A stretch of DNA of 64,000 bases from Tipula vernalis. Lineage: Eukaryota > Arthropoda > Insecta > Diptera > Tipulidae. The notes under the pieces are model-generated. The model was not told where the DNA came from and ran no database searches. It saw only the letters and a list, made by a program, of their open reading frames with translations. Of this stretch, positions 30,801 through 43,426 are shown in pieces. The position numbers and the translations under genes were made by a program. The first letter of the stretch is position 1. Every line of letters begins with the position of its first letter. The stretch is from the NCBI GenBank assembly GCA_958295665.1, contig OY282558.1:35857045-35921044 (forward strand), written 5' to 3'.

Positions 30801-33525
30801 AACTCATTGTCTCATTATTAATTTCCATAGTACAAACACCTTTCTTGCATCCCTCTTTACCAACAAGGCGGTGTGGATGAGGCCTAGATTTTTTTTTTTT
30901 GTTTGTTAATATAAATAAAACAAAAGTATAAATTAGAAAAAATTTTACTCGCAACACATCTGGAAAATCACTAAATACTGATCAATTATTATGTAACGCA
31001 AAAAATAAAAATAAAAAATATTGAATTAAAAATGAAAATTAATTTTATTTTAATTTTTGGCCAAAATTCAAATTTTTTATTTTTTTTTTTGTATAAAAAT
31101 GAAATGAATTTTCATGAAAAATGTTTTATTGAAACTCACCGATACGGAATATCTTTTGTAACACATGATACAACAACCACAGCACGTCCTGTATAATTTC
31201 TAATTCTGATTGCTGGATATGTTTTATTTTCAGGTGTACTATTTTCACCTGGTATTGAACCAGCCGATCGTCCTTCACATTCATATCGAAATCTAATTGC
31301 CTTAGGTGCTGGTTGCTCTATTATCTCAACATATGCATTTGTGGGATTATTATTATTTGTATTATTTGATGTTGTTGATGATGATGATGAAGGTGATGGT
31401 TGTTGTTGGGTTTGACGGTTTCCTCCATGATTTGGTGGTTGATGTGATCCGCCACCGTTAATTGGATTTGGATTAAACATGCCTCGTACGTCGGGATCAG
31501 TTTGTTCAATAACATCAACTAAGCACAGAAAAAATTTAATTTTTTATTTTTTTAAATTTAGTATTTGCAGAGTTCTGTATTCGTTCACAGAAAAAATTAA
31601 CTGAAATTTTCTCTAAATTTTTACGTGTATTTTTGGCTCACAGAATACAAAATATATGTATATAATATTGTTAAATTAAAGAAAATTTTATAAATAGTAA
31701 TATAAAATTTGCGTAATATAAGTGTATATTCACTTTTTTTCGTTCGAAAATGCAGTGGCGCTTTTATGAAGCGGACTAGTTTATGAAGCGTTTGTTTGGG
31801 GGCCGGCCACCAATGGATGATTTCGGTATACATACTAAAAAAAAAAATATGTTTTTGGCTTTGAATATTTCGTTTGTATATAATTTGGTTTACGGAAAAT
31901 GAGATTTTTGTCTGATGTATTAAATTAATCTTATGTGCTCATTCAAATGAATTCGTAGAAAGATACACGAGTTGTTGGCACAGTGTTCACCGATGAATAA
32001 GAATTTATGTGTTTATTTAGAAACAAATGAAAACAACAATAAAAACCACTTGGTAAAAGGTGCACATCGCTGGAAACCGCTTTAGAACCGAAAATATTTC
32101 TTCGGTAGAGAGATTATGACGTTAAAATCCGCAAATTTTGCTTAAATTTAAAAACGATATTCAGAATAACATTTAGTTTAGTTGAGATGATGTAACATGT
32201 ATAAAGCAAACAGAGCATACATACATATATGTAAATAATTAGCGATTCTAATTGTGGGTCAGAAATTTGTGGAAAACCTATTGAAATATATTTTAAACAA
32301 AATCTGGAAATCTAAATCTCTTTTCATTTCATTGAGTTACCGAACATACAAATCATGTACATATATACATTACGTAGCATTAATTTTGTAATTTTTGATA
32401 GAAATAGAAATTTTCGAAAATTAAAATCTAAACGATTAATAATTTAGTATATTATGTATTAGTATAAACATACAGTTTTTTTTTATGTTTATAACTGTGA
32501 TGTTTGATGTTTATGATGACAAAATTATTAAAAATAGACGAATCCGATATTATATATGTTTACAAGTACAAATACTATAAAACATAAGAAAATTTTTACT
32601 CATACATGATACAATGATTATTATTGTCGCACGAACGACTACGACGGCCTGGGATTGAAAATTCGAAAAATCTATGATTGTATTGTTATACGCCAACTTT
32701 ATAAGTTATAAATTGATCAACCGTCATGATCAACAAATTGTAGTTTATTTTTGACTTTATAATTTTCATGTACTTTCTGTTTGTTATTTATTTTCATTTG
32801 TACTTCAGCTACCTAGACTATATCGTAATAGTTTAAAAATTGACTATGACGATGATTTTTAAATTGATTTCGTCTGATGACGTCTAAGAAAGAAAAATTA
32901 CTATCTTTTTATATTTTCGTTGTTGTCTTGGAGATTTTCTTCTGGTTTTAAAGTTCGATTAGGAGACGAATGTGACCAAGTACATTGTAGTAGATACATT
33001 CGCTGGGCCAATAATTATCAGATGCAATGGACGTATAATATTTCAAGAAAGCTACTTTCTTATTTAGAATCACACGAAACCAAAAAACAACAAGAAGAAA
33101 CAAAAATCGCAAAAATACTTTACGGTTTAAGAAAAGTACCAAAATTATATGCTACGTTTGGGAAAAACCCAAACGTAAATGAAATTTTAATCAAATGATT
33201 GTTAATCACGATAATCGTAAAAATCTTAAAACTGTGTTTTAATGTGTCTCATCATTTTGAACGCCCGAATATAAGCTAGGAAAACAAATATAGATGGAGA
33301 TAGATTCGTGAAAAGTTTGGCTCAATAAAAAAAAAAAAAACAAGAAAAACTTTTGAGAAAATTTCAGTGGTTTATGTCTTAAATTGATCGTGGTGAATAA
33401 AATCTATTATGGTTTGAATATTCACTAAATGAAAATTAAAAAAATTTACTTACTGACATCACTTATATTAATTTGGGCACTGTCATCCTGTTGCATACCA
33501 TTTTGTGGACTCAGTGGTATATCAC
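24872..33525 (-). CDS. dl: Dorsal-type Rel/NF-kappaB factor, isoform A (5' end unresolved)
   Basis: Exons on the minus strand: 33454-33525, 31140-31518, 30705-30883, 30179-30579, 30037-30112, 28008-28097 and 24872-25653. All sites are GT-AG and all phases agree. The spliced frame gives about 659 residues, plus an unknown N-terminus. The Rel homology domain runs from [20 protein letters not shown] through GRSAGSIPG (DNA-contact loop), [20 protein letters not shown] and [12 protein letters not shown] to the dimerisation part ([42 protein letters not shown]). Exon 28008-28097 supplies a basic [11 protein letters not shown] stretch, the likely nuclear localisation signal. The last exon gives a Gln/Asn/Pro-rich activation-type tail with [15 protein letters not shown]. 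Dorsal acts downstream of Toll and is held by Cactus (family knowledge). The first listed exon opens with a split codon, so either an upstream exon exists or translation starts at its in-frame ATG (NGMQQDDS). Confidence 0.95.
25654..28007 (-). other. Last intron of dorsal isoform A
   Basis: A 2.35-kb intron ending TTTTTACAG at 25654. It is very AT-rich with long A and T runs. No nested gene or structured repeat was recognised. Confidence 0.7.
28008..28097 (-). other. dl: Isoform-A-specific 90-bp exon of dorsal carrying the NLS
   Basis: Acceptor TTTTTATAG|AT and donor CCTA|GTAAGTG. It joins the short form of the fifth exon (30037-30112, donor CCAG|GTAGGC) so that G+AT restores an aspartate codon (PCP-D-NLRQK). 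It encodes [19 protein letters not shown] and then a Gln/Lys-rich stretch ending RQEP. The choice between this exon and read-through at 30036 decides isoform A or B. Confidence 0.85.
28307..33525 (-). CDS. dl: Dorsal-type factor, isoform B with long alternative 3' exon
   Basis: Uses the same first four exons (33454-33525, 31140-31518, 30705-30883, 30179-30579) and then reads straight through the donor at 30036-30035 into a long exon, 28307-30112. This adds 601 residues and gives about 945 in all. The uninterrupted frame of this length in AT-rich DNA supports coding. The tail is Asn/Ser-rich with acidic stretches, proline motifs ([18 protein letters not shown]), a basic [13 protein letters not shown] segment, and an ordered-looking end ([38 protein letters not shown]). 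It lacks the KPIKRYSD nuclear signal of isoform A. An NLS-lacking, differently ended dorsal-B is known in Drosophila and comparable REL1 forms in mosquitoes. That this exon is the same isoform is inferred from position and the lost NLS. Confidence 0.88.
31519..33453 (-). other. Dorsal intron between the first two recognised coding exons
   Basis: Donor GTAAGTAA at 33453 and acceptor TGTGCTTAG just before 31518. The opposite-strand frame at 32920-33198 (92 codons) has no recognisable product and I do not call it a gene. Confidence 0.7.
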
Positions 33526-36500
33526 CTGCAAATAAAAAATATATTTAAACATTAATAATTTGATTTGATTTTAATTAATAAATCATATAACACACTTGAA
33601 AATTTTAAGAAACTTAAAATATTCGTAAAATTAAGCACTTCTGTCATAATTATAAACGATAAAAGATTTAAACCGTCCGCACTCGTCAAAGATTTTATAA
33701 AATCTGTTTCTAAAACAAATTAATTTTTTTTGTTTTCATGGGAATTTAATTTGCATTTACAAATACAACTTTAAATTAGTAAATATACTACTAATATACA
33801 CGTAAAAAAAATGTGTTTTAATCTTTTAAAATATACTAATTTATAATGTTTTCTTGTATTGTTGATTTAAAAAAAATTATTTTGGCCTAATGTTTAAGGT
33901 TATCTTATCAGTAACAAAATGTTTTTATGAAACGGAAACTAATTTTTCTTAGGGGCCTAAAGTCAAAACGTTTAACGACTGGAATTTTTGAAATTAAGTC
34001 CGTTTCACTTCTCGTTGTTTCGAGAAATTGATCAAATAAATCTGATAGTGGTTTTGTACATATTTATCATCCAAGGCACTACAATTTTAAAATATTTTCC
34101 ACATTTATGTAAATATTATGATTTTATTTTAAAAACCACTATATTGCCGGTTTATTTGAAAAAATAAGAAAACACACAACCGGCTTTTTGTTAAAGCAAA
34201 ATAAAATTCAACTATTAATTAATTACTACAATAAAATACTCATATACGTACAATAATTAAAAGAATTCAAGTACCACGACATAATTTTTACTTTTCATTG
34301 ATTTTAAAAATATTATTTAAAATTAATTTAAAATTTTCACAATTAAATTTTTTTTTTTTTTTTTGAAAAAAGAAAATTCCTATTATATTTTCATAACCGC
34401 CATTCAATTGAAAATTCACTTAAAAACTAAAATCACAAACCAAAATAATGAAAATCGACACACTCGAGTCACAAAAAATAAAAGTAAAATAAATTATTAT
34501 TAACAAAACTGTTTTCATCGATGAGAATTTTCAAAATAAAAACAAAAATCAGAACTAGCTAGGTAAAAGAATTTTTTTTTTGTGTTTTTCCAACCAGAGC
34601 AGTACACAACAAAATACAATGAAAACAAAAAAAAAATAAGAAGAAACATGTTTATTATACATCGGAATGTTAAATATACATAAAAAAATAATAATTTATA
34701 AATTCTCGTTATAATTTTCGTGGCAGGTGGAATGTGGAAAAGCATCTACTTTACACCCACCTACATAAAAAAAAAAAAATAAAAATAAATGAAAATGAAA
34801 TTATTTTGAATGGTCAGTAGAAAATTTTATTGGTTATGTTTATTGTCACTTTTTCTTTAATTTCTGAGAAAATATATTTTCTGAACGAATTTTTATGGAT
34901 GGCCTGGCCTCACAAGGAATGGAAATTGATTCAAATTCTTTCGAATATATACAATATATAGTATAAAGTAGTTTTTCGATGAAATAATAATGATTAATGA
35001 TTTCCCTAATTAGAGAAATTTCTTTGAACTTGATTACACATTTTTTTGAGCCCTTGACATTTGGCCTTTGTTATTTATTGTTTTGTGTATAATATCGCAC
35101 GACTTGCAAAGTTAGGCATGACATAATCGCAGACTATTGAACCTAACATACAAAGGGAACAACACTTTTGTATATATGTACATATAATGTCAAGGTGAAA
35201 GATTTTCCTTAAACAAATATGTAATTATCATACCTATATAATTTGATTTGCATTCCACACATTCTATTCTAGACTAAACCATTATTTTTCGATTTTATAC
35301 CCTTGAAATATAGAAGAGGATAGGTATATAATTACGATGAAAATCAATCTTTTACTATGCTGAGTTAGCCGAAAAGGGAAATTTATTACGCATACAGTAA
35401 TTTTGAGGATGTTACATTCCCTATGCCAAATTAAACACCTGAATGCCTTGTGCCCACCATAAATCATTTTGTTTACATATTTTAAAGATTTCTATACAAT
35501 TATATGTGATTAAAACTAATTACCAATTTTTTCATGTCAAATGTTTAATTTTCTTAAAAAGAAATACTCGATTTTTCATCAGGCACACAAAAAAAAACAA
35601 AACAAAAAAACTGTAACGCGCGCGTTAAATATTAAATTTTTTAAATACTTCAAATTTTGGCATGACACATTTATTGAAGTCGAAATAAAAATGTACAACG
35701 ATGATAAACTATGATTTGTGGTTAAATGTTTTTTCTCGTGCAAACTTCGCATTATATTTAAAATACAATAACATGACAAATTTTATTTTTACCTTAAATT
35801 TATGATTTTTTCCAAGTTCTAAAACAATTTTATTAGATTAGATTTTGTGCAAAAAAAATCATTTTCTTGCACCAAAATATTGGTTCAAACCATTTCAATG
35901 TCCTTGAACTCTAAACAAGCCCTATCATGTGTTCAAATAGAGTCAAGGTTATATTTTTAACATTGAAAAAGAAAAAAAAATTGAAATCATTACATGGTTG
36001 AATTTGGACTTTAATAATTGGCCCTCTTGATTTACTATCATAATTTGGTGGTAACGAGTACCTTCATTGTAGAGCAAAATAACAAAAAATGAACTTGTCT
36101 TTAATATTCCTGGGAAATTTATATCGTTATTTTCACAAATAAATAAAAAAATACAACAAAAATGTGTATAGGTATGGATTTCAATTCTGAGAATTTTGGA
36201 AAAATGGTTTTGGAAAATAAAAGGAAAACATAATCGTTTTTTAGGAAAAAAATAAAATGTTTATTGATTTATTCCATTAATATTTCAGATTATAAAATAG
36301 AAAATTGATTATAACAATATGTCGTTCGAATTTTTTTGGATGTCACAATAATTTCGCGGAATTCATAAACCGTGTTTTATATGTGTGACCTAGATCAAGC
36401 ATGCAGCAAGGTCCTGTACGATTTTTTAGTGCATTTTTTTTTTAAATTGTCGACAAAATAGCTAGTGTTCACCATACCCACAGGAAGCAATTTAATGGTT

Positions 36501-38432
36501 GAAGTAATTGACAACGCGTTGTGCAACTTTAGATATTGACAAAATAACCACACAAATTACTTTTATTTACGAGTATTAACTGATATGATTAAATATTTTA
36601 AATCATGGCTTCTAATTCTTTGCGCAAATGATTTTGATCGGCAATTAAAAAAGATCCAACGCGAATACGTTATACTAAAATTATTAGTTTTAGACACGCT
36701 ATAAAATCGTGCTTTACATTATACAAGTATCATGCAAACATATTTATACATATGTATAATATAAGGGTTATAAATTAAACTCGACATTTTTGACTCAAAC
36801 CAAATGAATTTTTAAACTTTAATATATCTAATCGCTTAAAATTTAAAGGGGCCCACATAAAAATTCCTCTGTATCAGCGCGCTACCATACAATTTTTAAG
36901 CATGTTTTTTATTTGATTTGATAATATGCTGGGAAATTTTTATTTTCATTCACCCACACTGTATTTTGTATTTTCATTCATTCATTCAAGAAAATTGCGA
37001 AGAGAGAAAATAATAAACTCATCCAAGGGAAAATCGATGCCAAATATTTTAACAGCAACAAAATTTTTTTTATTTATTTTTTTTTTTACTTATACTTTTC
37101 GTTTCTAGGAATCAATGAAAAATTTGTTAACTTTGCCAAAATAAAATTAAAATCTCTATTATCAGAATATATTTTAAATTTCCCGTTACTTGAACTGTAG
37201 AGTGTATGTGTAGTAGTATAGGTAAATTGTTTTTCTTTTCGAGTTGTTTTTGTTTACGGTGTCGATGAATCACCACTCACTATTATAGGAGGAAGCGATG
37301 TGGTGATTTAAAAAATAAAATTGAGATTGAGGAATGCGGTTGCATGTTAGGATCACGTCGTTCAGTAATGAAATCATTGTTTCATTCCTTTTAATGGATT
37401 CAATAATAATTGTTGGCGCGTGCCATTTCTAAAACATGTATTATATTACGTTTATATTTTTTGGTTGTAGATAGGCTAGATAAGGAAAATCTGTCCACAA
37501 AAAATTTAAACAAATTATCAAGTTGGAGCCACTCAATAAATTTTATTTCATTTTTTTATGATTCACAAATTTCTTCTGAGAAAAAATAAAAACTGAAATA
37601 AAATAAAAATTTGGCCTCATGAAAATCGTGAAATATTTAAGTGAAAAAATAAAAATAAATGAAATTCCATTTCATGAAAAATGTTTTTTAGAAGAAAATT
37701 AATTTTAATTTCTGTTTACTATTTTTAATTGTATACAGATACGTTACTATATACACAGGTCCATCAGTAATTAGTTTTAAATTATATATTCAGTGATTTG
37801 GAATTTTATTCTAAATATTATTGAAAATTTATTTTAATTTGATTGGTGTAATTTATTTATTTATTTGGCACATGGCTTAATAGGATGTGGAACATGGTGA
37901 GTTATGATAATTAGGAGGCAGTAGGATGTGGAAATAATTTTGGTTGTATCTTGTTTCAATTAAACAATTTACTTAATATAGTATATATGTATATAATTTA
38001 TATGATAAGAAATGGAATGCGAGTGCTTGTTGTCCAAAATCTCTATAACTAATTTCATCAGTCACGCAAGTAAGTTAAACTATTGATGAAAATATAAGTA
38101 TGCAAATATTTTTATGTTACCCCTTTTAATATCTTTTTAATTAGTTTCTGGTTGTGCTGCTAATAACATAATTTTCATGCGCCAAGCAAATTTCATGTGG
38201 TTGTTAATATCGAATTAAATTTTTTTTTTTTTTTTTTACTTTGATGAGTACATAAGGATCTAAGAATAGCATGAATGTTGGAGTTCTATAGTATATTTTA
38301 ATATTTTATGTTTATAGTATTTTGGTGTTGGTATGAATTTATGATGTTTTCGCTTTCTTATCCAGTTTAATTGGTAATAAATTATATTGAGTAGATATAA
38401 ATGAAAATAAATTCCATATTCTGGAAATAAGT
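33526..38432. other. Upstream of dorsal coding exons, no gene recognised
   Basis: AT-rich DNA with homopolymer runs. The missing 5' exon(s) and promoter of dorsal should lie here or further right, but I could not identify a convincing ATG exon ending in one codon base before a GT donor. Confidence 0.5.
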
Positions 38433-40256
38433 TGGATCATAATAAAACATTTGTCAATATTCGTTCGGTCTATGACCATTCACCATGAACTCGGTAACAA
38501 ATCTGTCTATTGTTTTATTTATCGCTTACGATTACAAATCGATTATACATTTACTATTAGATTCATACATTATATAAAATACAAGATCGATAGTATTATT
38601 AGTACGTTCCAATTATTTGGAAGAAACCATTATTAAATAAACCAAATTAAAAAAAAAAAAAATTTACAAATTTACAAATTTAATTTAGTTGGTGGTTCCT
38701 CAATTCTTTGAGAACGTGCTGTTCGAAAGTGTTTCTGTTCATACATAAAAATGTTTGTACCAAAAACGTTATAACGACAGGCTCAACTGCTAATTTAAAG
38801 GTTTTTCACAGCATTCTCCGCTTGTCTATTTGATTGCGGGTGATAGTGCCGTTAAATGAATAATCTCATTTCCTTCCATAAACCTTCTAAACTCATTAGA
38901 AATAAACATTGGTCCATTGTATGTTACAACACATTCCGGTGTACCAATTACTACAAAAACTTACTTAAATTGTTCTAAATGGTCTTACTAGCCATTTAGA
39001 AATCACGTCCACCAATACCAAATAGTTCATACCATATTTTGGGCCGCAAAAGTCCAAATGTTCGCGTTTCATTTTAACGATACCTCGATGTCCCGAATGT
39101 ATTTCTTTCAGTAAAACAGGTCTAATCCAGCTTTGTTTAACGATTCTATGGCCTATAACACCCATCTCTAAACTCTTCCACCAATTTCGATTTCGATAAA
39201 ACACTTTCTTGCTTTATAGCTTTTGTTATATCAATCAAATTTAAAGGTCTTCCTTCTCCGAAATCGCTTCCACAGGTAATCTCGATCTACATCTGCACAA
39301 ATGTTTTTTTACCCTTTCAAGTATTTTATCTGAAAGTTGAAATTCGATAAATATAATGCCTTCTGTTCGGATTTAGATAACCTGCACAAATGAGCCACTA
39401 CCAATCAGACCGTGTATTGGCTTTAGGCTAGCTTTTTTATATGAATCTGGAATAATAGTTTATCATCCCGCAAAAAGCAGGAACTTTTTTGTTTCTTCCT
39501 CTTTCTTTAGCGCTGGCATTTTCACTATCGCTTCGCTTTTTTTTATCTTTATATGAAATTTCGTTAAAACGTGTTTTAAATTTTCGTTATATTTTTCATG
39601 TGATTTGCCTTTAATAATAATATTGATTAACAAACGCAATTGAACCTTCATATCCTGTTAACACCGTATCCGTTATTTTCGAAAATAAAGGTATTTGGTA
39701 GCCATAAGGTAATCCATTCATCTTAAAAATGCCCTTTTGCGTGCTCAACGCCAACGTTTTTCCTGTTTCCCAATCCACCTTCAATGGATGGTAAGCTTTT
39801 CGATAAATCTAACGTAGAAAAGTAACGTAGTTTCTAATCTTTCCAATTCACCTTCCAGCTTATCTTTATAGGCAAAAGGTACTCGATTAACTTCAATTTG
39901 ATTTCTTTTTCTGTGTAGTATCCTTTACTACCGCTTAACTCTTTTACCATATCTTCTAACGTTTTTGGTACATAATTATTTTTATCTTCAGTTCTTGAAA
40001 TATTATTTAGGCAGTGTGAAGTTTCTGACAAATTGACAAAAAACCTTACAACAGCTAAAAAGTGTAAAGGGACTGCTACACTTTTGCTATGTGGTTATTT
40101 GAAACGACTGACGAGACATCGCAGAGATGTCTTGGTACAAAAATGCCATGTGGTAAAATTGTCCAACATAAATTTATCCAAGTTTCAAAAATGTAACGTG
40201 GTAAAATTCTATAGTTGGGATTTCTATGGGCAATCATGCACAGAGGTCAATACAAT

Positions 40257-40626
40257 GAAATGGCACACTCGTTATTACTTAGACATCTCTACGATGCCTT
40301 GTCAATGGCCCATACAAATCTCAATTACAGAATTTTACCACGTGACATTTTTGAAACTTGAATAAATTTATGTTGGACGGGTCGCATAAATATGTTGTCT
40401 ACTAGAAATCATGCACAGAGGTCAATACAACGAAATGGCACACTCGTTATTACTTAGGCATCTCTACGATGCCTTGTCAATGGCCCATAGAAATCTCAAC
40501 TACAGAATTTAACACGTGACATTTTTGAAACTTGGATAAATTTATTTTGGACGGGTCGCATAAATATGTCGCCTGCTACAAATCATGCACATAGGTCAAT
40601 ACAATGAAATGGCATACTCGGTATTA
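40257..40626. repeat. ~175-bp tandem repeat array
   Basis: Units begin with gaaatggca at 40257, 40432 and 40606 (periods 175 and 174 bp). Two units are complete. The third is split by the insertion at 40627-40961 and resumes at 40962 (ttacttagacatctctacg) before stopping near 40990. Confidence 0.85.
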
Positions 40627-40961
40627 TGGGGGAACCAGCGAGTCAGTAACAACTTTAAGTAAGAATGCGATATACAGAAAGTGCATGTTACTAACCAGCG
40701 AATCTTTAAGAACTTTTCGTTCAGTTCAGCCGTCACTTAAGAGAGCGATAATTAACCCGCAAACTGAAGGATATGTCAGAATACATCAAAATTTTCAAAG
40801 GCTACTTTTCTTAAAAATAATAGATTTTGCTATTCACATTAGAATTTTAATACTGTATTTGTCAGTTTTTACGGATTCGGTGGCCGATATGTCAAATATT
40901 CTGTAAGGAAATAATTTTGTCAAATTCTTTAAGGATTCTTACTGATTCGCAGGTTAGCCCT
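40627..40961. mobile_element. Tourist-like MITE with TTA duplication, inside a tandem repeat unit
   Basis: The left end ggggaaccagcgagtcagtaa and the right end ttactgattcgcaggttagccc are imperfect inverted repeats. TTA flanks both sides (40624-40626, 40962-40964), while the two intact tandem units read ttattacttagac at this point. This gives an internal empty-site comparison. TTA duplication fits PIF/Harbinger-type MITEs. Confidence 0.7.
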
Positions 40962-41320
40962 TTACTTAGACATCTCTACGATGCCTTGATCTAAATTCCA
41001 GTTACACAATTTTAGTGTAGCGGAGCATTTACACTTTTTAGCTTTTGTAAGGTTTTTTGTCAATTTGTCAGAAACTTCACATTAGTCATTATTTACTGTA
41101 ATTTTAAATTTCAATTTTTAAAAAAATATCACGCCCTAGCTGGGGAAGATAATCATTCTCGATAATTGTAAAATTTCCGCGAATTTTCCGATCTCTGTAC
41201 ACTACCTCAGCTGCAATTGTACCTTTTGTTGCAATTTCTTTCCGATAATATGAATTTATTTCTCTTCTATATTGTTTTAATTCCAAATAATTGAAAAACA
41301 AGGGAAATTGTAAAGTATGT

Positions 41321-41545
41321 ATTCCATGAGAAAAATTGACGGACAGTCAAAAAAAACGAAAAGAGAAAAATAATCTGATGCCCCATATAAGAGACAAAGG
41401 CAACATTTTTTATTTTGTAGAAAAACAATTTTGTTGTAAAATAAAAAATAAAATAAAAAACGCTGTCCTTGTCTCTTATAAGGGCATCAGATTGTTTTCT
41501 CTTTTCGTTTTTTTTTGACTGCCAGTCAATTTTTCTCATGGAATA
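41321..41545. mobile_element. Palindromic MITE with attccatgagaaaaattgac arms
   Basis: The left arm 41321-41405 (attccatgagaaaaattgac, cagtcaaaaaaaacg, aatctgatgcc, ataagagaca) is repeated inverted at about 41461-41545. Total length is 225 bp. It splits the protease region of the Gypsy remnant. The short open frames on both strands here are products of the palindrome. Confidence 0.78.
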
Positions 41546-41656
41546 TAGGCTTTATACAATAAATTTCTATACTGTAAAATGATAATTGCAATCGGCAAAA
41601 TCATAAAGGGAAAGATTCCTCAGTAAAACTGATTTTTTAGAAAGAATCGTGTAAAA

Positions 41657-42131
41657 CGAGAGCGTATCAAAATCATTTGGTTTTTAGAAAATCATGGTTT
41701 TCAAAATTTGGCTTTTTCAGAATCATGGTTTTCAAAATCTTTGTGTTGAAAACCCCATTTTTATTAATTCGGGGCGCGCCCAAGTTAACAAAAATGAGGT
41801 TTGACTTTTGAAGTGATCTTGCCTTTTATAAATTCTAGAAAATGGGGATTTGCATTTTAAATTGAAATTATCAAAAAATAATAAATTCTGAAAAATGGCG
41901 AATTTAATTTTTAAATAAAAAGGGGAAGGTATCAAAATCTTGGTTTTAAAAATCGCGGTTTTAATCTTGGTTTATATTTATTTTCATTTAAAACTTAAAT
42001 TCCCCGCTTTTCAGAATTTATATTTTTGATTATTTTCGTTTCCCCATGGAAAACCCCATTCTCCAGAATTTATAAAAATAAAGAATTTGTAAGACCAAGA
42101 TTTTGAAAACCAAAATTTTGATACGCTCTCG
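41657..42131. mobile_element. Inverted-repeat element with cgagagcgtatcaaaat ends
   Basis: CGAGAGCGTATCAAAAT at 41657 is matched inverted by attttgatacgctctcg ending 42131. Inside, words such as ggttttcaaaat and aaaccccatt recur in both orientations. 475 bp, non-coding, within the Gypsy remnant's gag-side interior. Confidence 0.65.
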
Positions 42132-42789
42132 ACCGTGCTCCTTATGGAAAAGAGACATTCGAAATAAGCCCGAAAGTCAAAAATGGAGCAGTAAAATAAA
42201 AGTGTGGAGCTTTTGCTTTCTCAAATAATTTGAAATAACTTCGACAAATATTCACCAGAAAGCCGGCTTTACCTACCGAACAGGCTCAAAAGCAAGAAAT
42301 GACTAGAGCTGAAAAACAACCTGATAACCAGAATTATTTTTCTATCTGAAAAGAATTTTAATATTCGAAAAATTATTCTGTTAGGAATACGATCAAGCCT
42401 TAAACTCCTTAGCCTAAAGGCGGAATGTTGGCGTTTAGCGGGATCAGTTCTAAAATTTAAGCCTCATATTTCAAAACATTCTATGAAATATGTAAATTAA
42501 CATGTGAATGCGATATGCATTTGAAACCAAAAGCCATAATTTCTGATTGAAGATTTTAAAAATCAAGATTTTAATAACATCAAGATTTTGACTTTTATGA
42601 ATACGCAAGATAATGTTGCAGATAAACTAAAACTGCAAAATTTTTTAACTGCAAGATTTTGGGTTAGCAACATCTTGATTTGTATGATTTTTTAAAAAAT
42701 GAAAGGTTTTGTTTTTGTAAGGTTTATATGCTTAGTAAGCGAATGGACCAGCACGTATACAAATATCTATTATATATCACGAAAAATGT

Positions 42790-43090
42790 GATGAAGCCCT
42801 TATTCCTTCGAAAACATGCCGGTTTCATTTATCTTTCAATAGGATACAGATTCTAAACATACTACAAGGGATAATGAAGTTTTAATTTACGGATCATTGA
42901 ATAGATGTTTTGGATTGGCCACCGCAAAGCCCTGACCTTAACCCATTGGAGAAAACTTATGAGCAGAAATTAAGCGAGGATTAAAAAAGAAAAGTTCCAG
43001 GAATTCAGACGAGCTGTACCAAAATATTGAGGAATTCTGGAAAAACATTCCAGTATCCCATTGTTGAACATTAGTAGCCGCCAAAATTCA
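42790..43090 (+). pseudogene. Tc1-like transposase C-terminal fragment
   Basis: Plus-strand pieces in shifting frames: VSFIF-like and QQDTDSKHT-like words near 42820-42870 (second catalytic Asp region), and at 42905-42960 WPPQSPDLNP followed by a frameshifted ENLW region, then KRGLKKK-like and SDELYQNIEEFWKNIP. Several indels and stops. It lies in the opposite orientation to the Gypsy pol and so is a later insertion. Confidence 0.75.
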
Positions 43091-43426
43091 TGGGCCCTGG
43101 AGGCACGTGCCTAGTGTGCCTAGGCCTTAATCTGCCTTGAGTTCCGCAACAACTTATATACCGTTACTAACATTGAATGAAACAACATTTCCAATCTTTC
43201 CTTAAATATAAGGAAATCGTCATCCATATCAAAATGTTCATTAAATTTTACTGCAGCCTAAACTTATAACTTTTTGTTTTCATTTTTTTTATCTCGTGGC
43301 CAATTGTAGTAAATGGATCACAATAAAATACTTGACAATATTCGCTCGGTCTATTGGCATTCACCAAGAACTCGGTAACAAATCTGTATCTTCTTTTAGT
43401 TGTTACGATTACAACCACATTATATA

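Larger units (their letters stand above)
40015..41081. mobile_element. Foldback-like element with internal tandem repeats, inserted in Gypsy pol
   Basis: About 52 bp at 40015-40066 (TGTGAAGTTTCTGACAAATT, gacaaaaaacc, agctaaaaagtgtaaa) is repeated inverted at 41030-41081. Flanks ttaggcag (40007-40014) and ttagtcat (41082-41089) agree at 6 of 8 bases, fitting an old 8-bp target duplication. Inside, a ~175-bp unit repeats in tandem, and 40150-40217 is a further inverted copy of part of that unit. Inverted arms with tandem units resemble foldback elements. No transposase is seen. A separate 335-bp element interrupts the third tandem copy. Confidence 0.7.
38965..41301 (-). pseudogene. Gypsy-type pol remnants (protease, RT, integrase)
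   Basis: Several frames on the minus strand. The protease end is at 41104-41301 (IRGNFTIIENDYLPQLGRDI, the GRD-type C-terminal motif). The RT entry region is at 39834-40015 (YTEKEIKLKL). RT core traces lie at about 39660-39830 (VDWETG-like, KGIFKMN-like and LPYGYQ-like words in shifting frames), with the connection at 39463-39651 (INIIIKGKSHEKYNENLKHV). Integrase is at 38965-39204 (LKEIHSGHRGIVKMKRE, then a deletion, then NYLVLVDVISKW). The YVDD-type catalytic box is not intact. Frameshifts, deletions and a 1.07-kb insertion make it non-functional. Confidence 0.75.

Noticed and set aside
32920..33198. 92-codon plus-strand frame in a dorsal intron
   Set aside because: No recognisable domain, no splice or promoter context, and low-complexity Lys/Gln stretches.
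41267..41539. 90-codon minus and 60-codon plus frames near 41.3-41.5 kb
   Set aside because: Both arise from the palindromic MITE at 41321-41545, as the near mirror-image translations show.
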